Part shown: positions 62,292 through 64,000 of the stretch, piece by piece
Position numbering within the stretch: the first letter of the stretch is position 1
Layout: every line of letters begins with the position of its first letter
DNA from: an uncultured Celeribacter sp.
GTDB taxonomy: Bacteria > Pseudomonadota > Alphaproteobacteria > Rhodobacterales > Rhodobacteraceae
Assembly: GCF_963676475.1 (NCBI RefSeq)
Contig: NZ_OY781106.1
Location: forward strand, 1,240,001-1,304,000
Direction of reading: 5' to 3'
Length of the DNA stretch: 64,000 nt
Program-made: the position numbers and the translations under genes
Notes under the pieces: generated by a model
Seen by the model: the letters and a program-made list of their open reading frames with translations, nothing else
Databases searched by the model: none
What the model was told of the DNA's origin: nothing

Positions 62292-62788
62292 CCGCGCTCG
62301 CCACTGCCATCCCCTATGAGCTGGCCGAAGCGACGCTGGCGGCGGCGCGCGCCAAGGGCGTGATGATCGCCACAGCCGAAAGCTGTACCGGCGGCATGAT
62401 CATCGGCAGCCTCACCGAAGTGGCGGGTTCCTCGGTCGTGGTGGAGCGCGGCTTCATCACCTATTCTAACACCGCGAAACGCGAGATGCTGGGCGTCTCG
62501 CCGGTGACCTTGGCGGAGTATGGCGCGGTTTCTGAACAGGTGGCGCGCGAGATGGCCGAAGGCGCCGTGAGCCGCTCGCAGGCCCAGATTGCCGTTGCGG
62601 TCACGGGAATTGCAGGCCCCGGCGGCTCCGAACATAAACCCGAGGGCCGGGTCTGTTTCGGCCTCGCCCATGAGGGGCATGACACGGTGGTGAAAACGGT
62701 GGACTTCGGCCCGCTGGGCCGCGCTAAAGTGCGCAGCGCCACCATCATTACGGCATTGGAAATGCTCTGGAAAGCGCTTGAGGCGTAA
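62288..62788 (+). CDS. pncC: CinA-type nicotinamide-nucleotide amidohydrolase
   Basis: The 166-residue protein is the stand-alone C-terminal CinA domain, which deamidates NMN to nicotinate mononucleotide in pyridine nucleotide recycling. TAESCTGGMIIGSLTEVAGSS with the catalytic Ser and GIAGPGGSEHKPEGRVCFGLA are diagnostic. Confidence 0.94.
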   Translation: MTALATAIPYELAEATLAAARAKGVMIATAESCTGGMIIGSLTEVAGSSVVVERGFITYSNTAKREMLGVSPVTLAEYGAVSEQVAREMAEGAVSRSQAQIAVAVTGIAGPGGSEHKPEGRVCFGLAHEGHDTVVKTVDFGPLGRAKVRSATIITALEMLWKALEA

Positions 62789-62823
62789 CAACGCCTAAGC
62801 ACAACACGGGTTTGGGAGGACTC

Positions 62824-63573
62824 ATGTTCGACACGATTTTGGTGATCCTCGCAGGGCTCGCGGGCGGCGCGCTCAATGCCGTTGCGGGTGGCGGGACGTT
62901 TCTGACCCTGCCCGCGCTGATCCTGGCCGGTGTGCCGCCGGTTTCGGCCAATGCCACCGCCACGCTCACCGCTCTGCCCGGCTATGTCTCAAGCGTTTGG
63001 GCCTACCGGCGCGACCTGCACACCACCGCGACCATGCCCGCCGCGCGTATGATCGCGATTGCGGCCTTGGGCGGGGTGATGGGCGCGGTGCTTTTGCTGA
63101 TCACGCCCAATGACACCTTCCTCGTGGTCGTCCCTGCGTTGATGGCGCTGGCGACCCTGCTCTTTGCCGGGGGGCCACAGATGATCAAACGCCTGTTTGC
63201 CCGCGAAATGTTGGGGCCGCTGGGCGCCGCAGTCGCTCTGTTCGCGGTCTCCGTCTATGGCGGTTATTTCAACGGCGGGCTGGGGATCATGCTTTTGGCC
63301 GTTCTGGGGCTGATCGGCTTCACCGATCTGCATGCGATGAACGGGCTGAAGAACGCTTTGTCGGTGCTTTTGTCGCTGGTCTCCGCCGTGACCTACGTTT
63401 TGGCGGGGGTGATCGCCTGGGACTTCGCCGCCGTGCTGGCCGCCGCGATGATTGCGGGCGGTTTCTTGGGCGCGCATTACGCGCGACGGATCAAGAACAC
63501 TATGCGGCTCAAGCAGTTTATCGTCCTGGTGGGCGTGGTGATGACGGTGATTTTTACGGTCAGATTGTTCTGA
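62824..63573 (+). CDS. TSUP-family (TauE/SafE) permease
   Basis: The 249-residue protein has about eight hydrophobic segments with GGALNAVAGGGTFLTLPAL near the N-terminus and GGYFNGGLGIMLLAVLGL in the second half, the two pseudo-repeat signatures of TSUP transporters. Such proteins export sulfite, sulfoacetate or other organosulfonates or anions; the substrate is unknown. ATG at 62824 has GGGAGG upstream. Confidence 0.9.
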   Translation: MFDTILVILAGLAGGALNAVAGGGTFLTLPALILAGVPPVSANATATLTALPGYVSSVWAYRRDLHTTATMPAARMIAIAALGGVMGAVLLLITPNDTFLVVVPALMALATLLFAGGPQMIKRLFAREMLGPLGAAVALFAVSVYGGYFNGGLGIMLLAVLGLIGFTDLHAMNGLKNALSVLLSLVSAVTYVLAGVIAWDFAAVLAAAMIAGGFLGAHYARRIKNTMRLKQFIVLVGVVMTVIFTVRLF

Positions 63574-63576
63574 GCC

Positions 63577-64000
63577 TTACCCATAAAGCTCTGCAGCCCG
63601 GCGTTCAAATGCGCGCACGATGCGTTGCATCGCGTCGTTGAACACCATGCCGATCACGCTTTGCAGGATGGCGTTCTTGAACTCGAAATCGACAAAGAAT
63701 TCGACGTCACAGCCGCCATCTTCGGCGGGGGTGAATTTCCACCAGCTTTTCATGTAACGAAACGGGCCATCGAGATATTCGGTGTCGATGCGGCGCTCCT
63801 CAGAGAAAAGCTTCACCTTTGATCCGAATTTTTCGCGAAACACCTTAAAGGAAATCACCAGATCCGCGAGCATCAGCTCGTGATCGCCCATATCGGTGCG
63901 CGAGCGAATGCGCGCCGCGGCGTTCCACGGCAGAAATTTCGGGTAGCTTTCGACATCGGCCACAAGCGCGTACATCTGATCGGCGCTGAACGGCATGTGC
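63577..64000 (-). CDS. COQ10/RatA-type START protein, 5' end cut by window
   Basis: The START-like protein has YALVADVESYPKFLPWNAAARI at the visible N-terminus, VISFKVFREKFGSKV in the middle and FEFKNAILQSVIGMVFNDAMQRIVRAFERRA at the end. It belongs to the COQ10/RatA family, thought to bind ubiquinone or isoprenoid chains and support respiration. The frame stays open through position 64000 upstream of the ATG at 63996, and relatives start several residues earlier, so the real start probably lies outside. Confidence 0.88.
   Translation of the reverse strand, partial: HMPFSADQMYALVADVESYPKFLPWNAAARIRSRTDMGDHELMLADLVISFKVFREKFGSKVKLFSEERRIDTEYLDGPFRYMKSWWKFTPAEDGGCDVEFFVDFEFKNAILQSVIGMVFNDAMQRIVRAFERRAAELYG

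Noticed and set aside
1..64000. CRISPR arrays
   Set aside because: No regularly spaced direct repeats were seen.

Overview
The window suggests an alphaproteobacterium of the Rhodobacteraceae (Roseobacter-type). Evidence is the block dusB-ntrB-ntrC-ntrY-ntrX-trkA-trkH-hfq-hflX, a fused ispDF followed by pgpA and a cinA-type gene, high GC, and many 4-bp ATGA stop/start overlaps. The genus cannot be fixed from the sequence. The window falls into two parts: a conjugative element at about 1-34.5 kb and ordinary chromosome at about 34.9-64 kb.

Conjugative element. Nearly everything is on the minus strand. From relaxase to left edge the order is the usual one for alphaproteobacterial integrative conjugative elements: DUF2840, TraF-type peptidase, DUF736, lytic transglycosylase, relaxase, [cargo], LysR regulator, traG, CopG-type protein, trbB-C-D-E-J-K-L-F-G-I and DUF2274. 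An ORF of unknown function and a cut gene finish the left edge. The element looks damaged: a deletion has fused the 3' part of the DUF2840 gene to the 5' part of the peptidase gene, removing the region where the peptidase's catalytic serine lies. To the right are a DNA cytosine methyltransferase, an IS3-family insertion, ardA (anti-restriction) and an unrecognised PD-(D/E)XK-like nuclease gene. No integrase and no clear att site lie in the window.

Cargo. Between the LysR/AhpD-like genes and the relaxase (about 14.9-25.5 kb) is a compact module built around pyridoxal 5'-phosphate (PLP). The minus-strand arm reads BenE-type permease, pyridoxal kinase, acetylornithine aminotransferase, a tRNA-Cys gene, 5-aminolevulinate synthase. 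The plus-strand arm reads MocR/PdxR-type regulator, class I glutamine amidotransferase, serine hydroxymethyltransferase, PLP-binding homeostasis protein, MFS transporter. The arms diverge from a perfect 13-bp inverted repeat that is a likely operator. The module combines vitamin B6 uptake or salvage, PLP buffering, a PLP-sensing regulator and extra copies of three normally essential PLP enzymes. I read it as a mobile B6-homeostasis or anti-PLP-toxin resistance island; this is inference. The tRNA-Cys is unusual: it lies inside the operon and its acceptor/T branch has 13 base pairs rather than 12.

Chromosomal part. cobO, an FAH-family hydrolase, a GNAT acetyltransferase and an alpha/beta hydrolase are followed by an AT-rich orphan membrane gene behind a perfect 16-bp inverted repeat. 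Next come an MFS transporter with an NsrR-like Rrf2 regulator, a mutarotase-like protein, rlmE, a beta-hydroxyacid dehydrogenase, a penicillin-acylase-family enzyme, a hexapeptide acetyltransferase, hflX and hfq. The potassium uptake pair trkH/trkA and the nitrogen two-component systems ntrYX and ntrBC follow, with dusB, ispDF, pgpA, pncC and a TSUP permease. A COQ10/RatA-type START gene is cut by the right edge.
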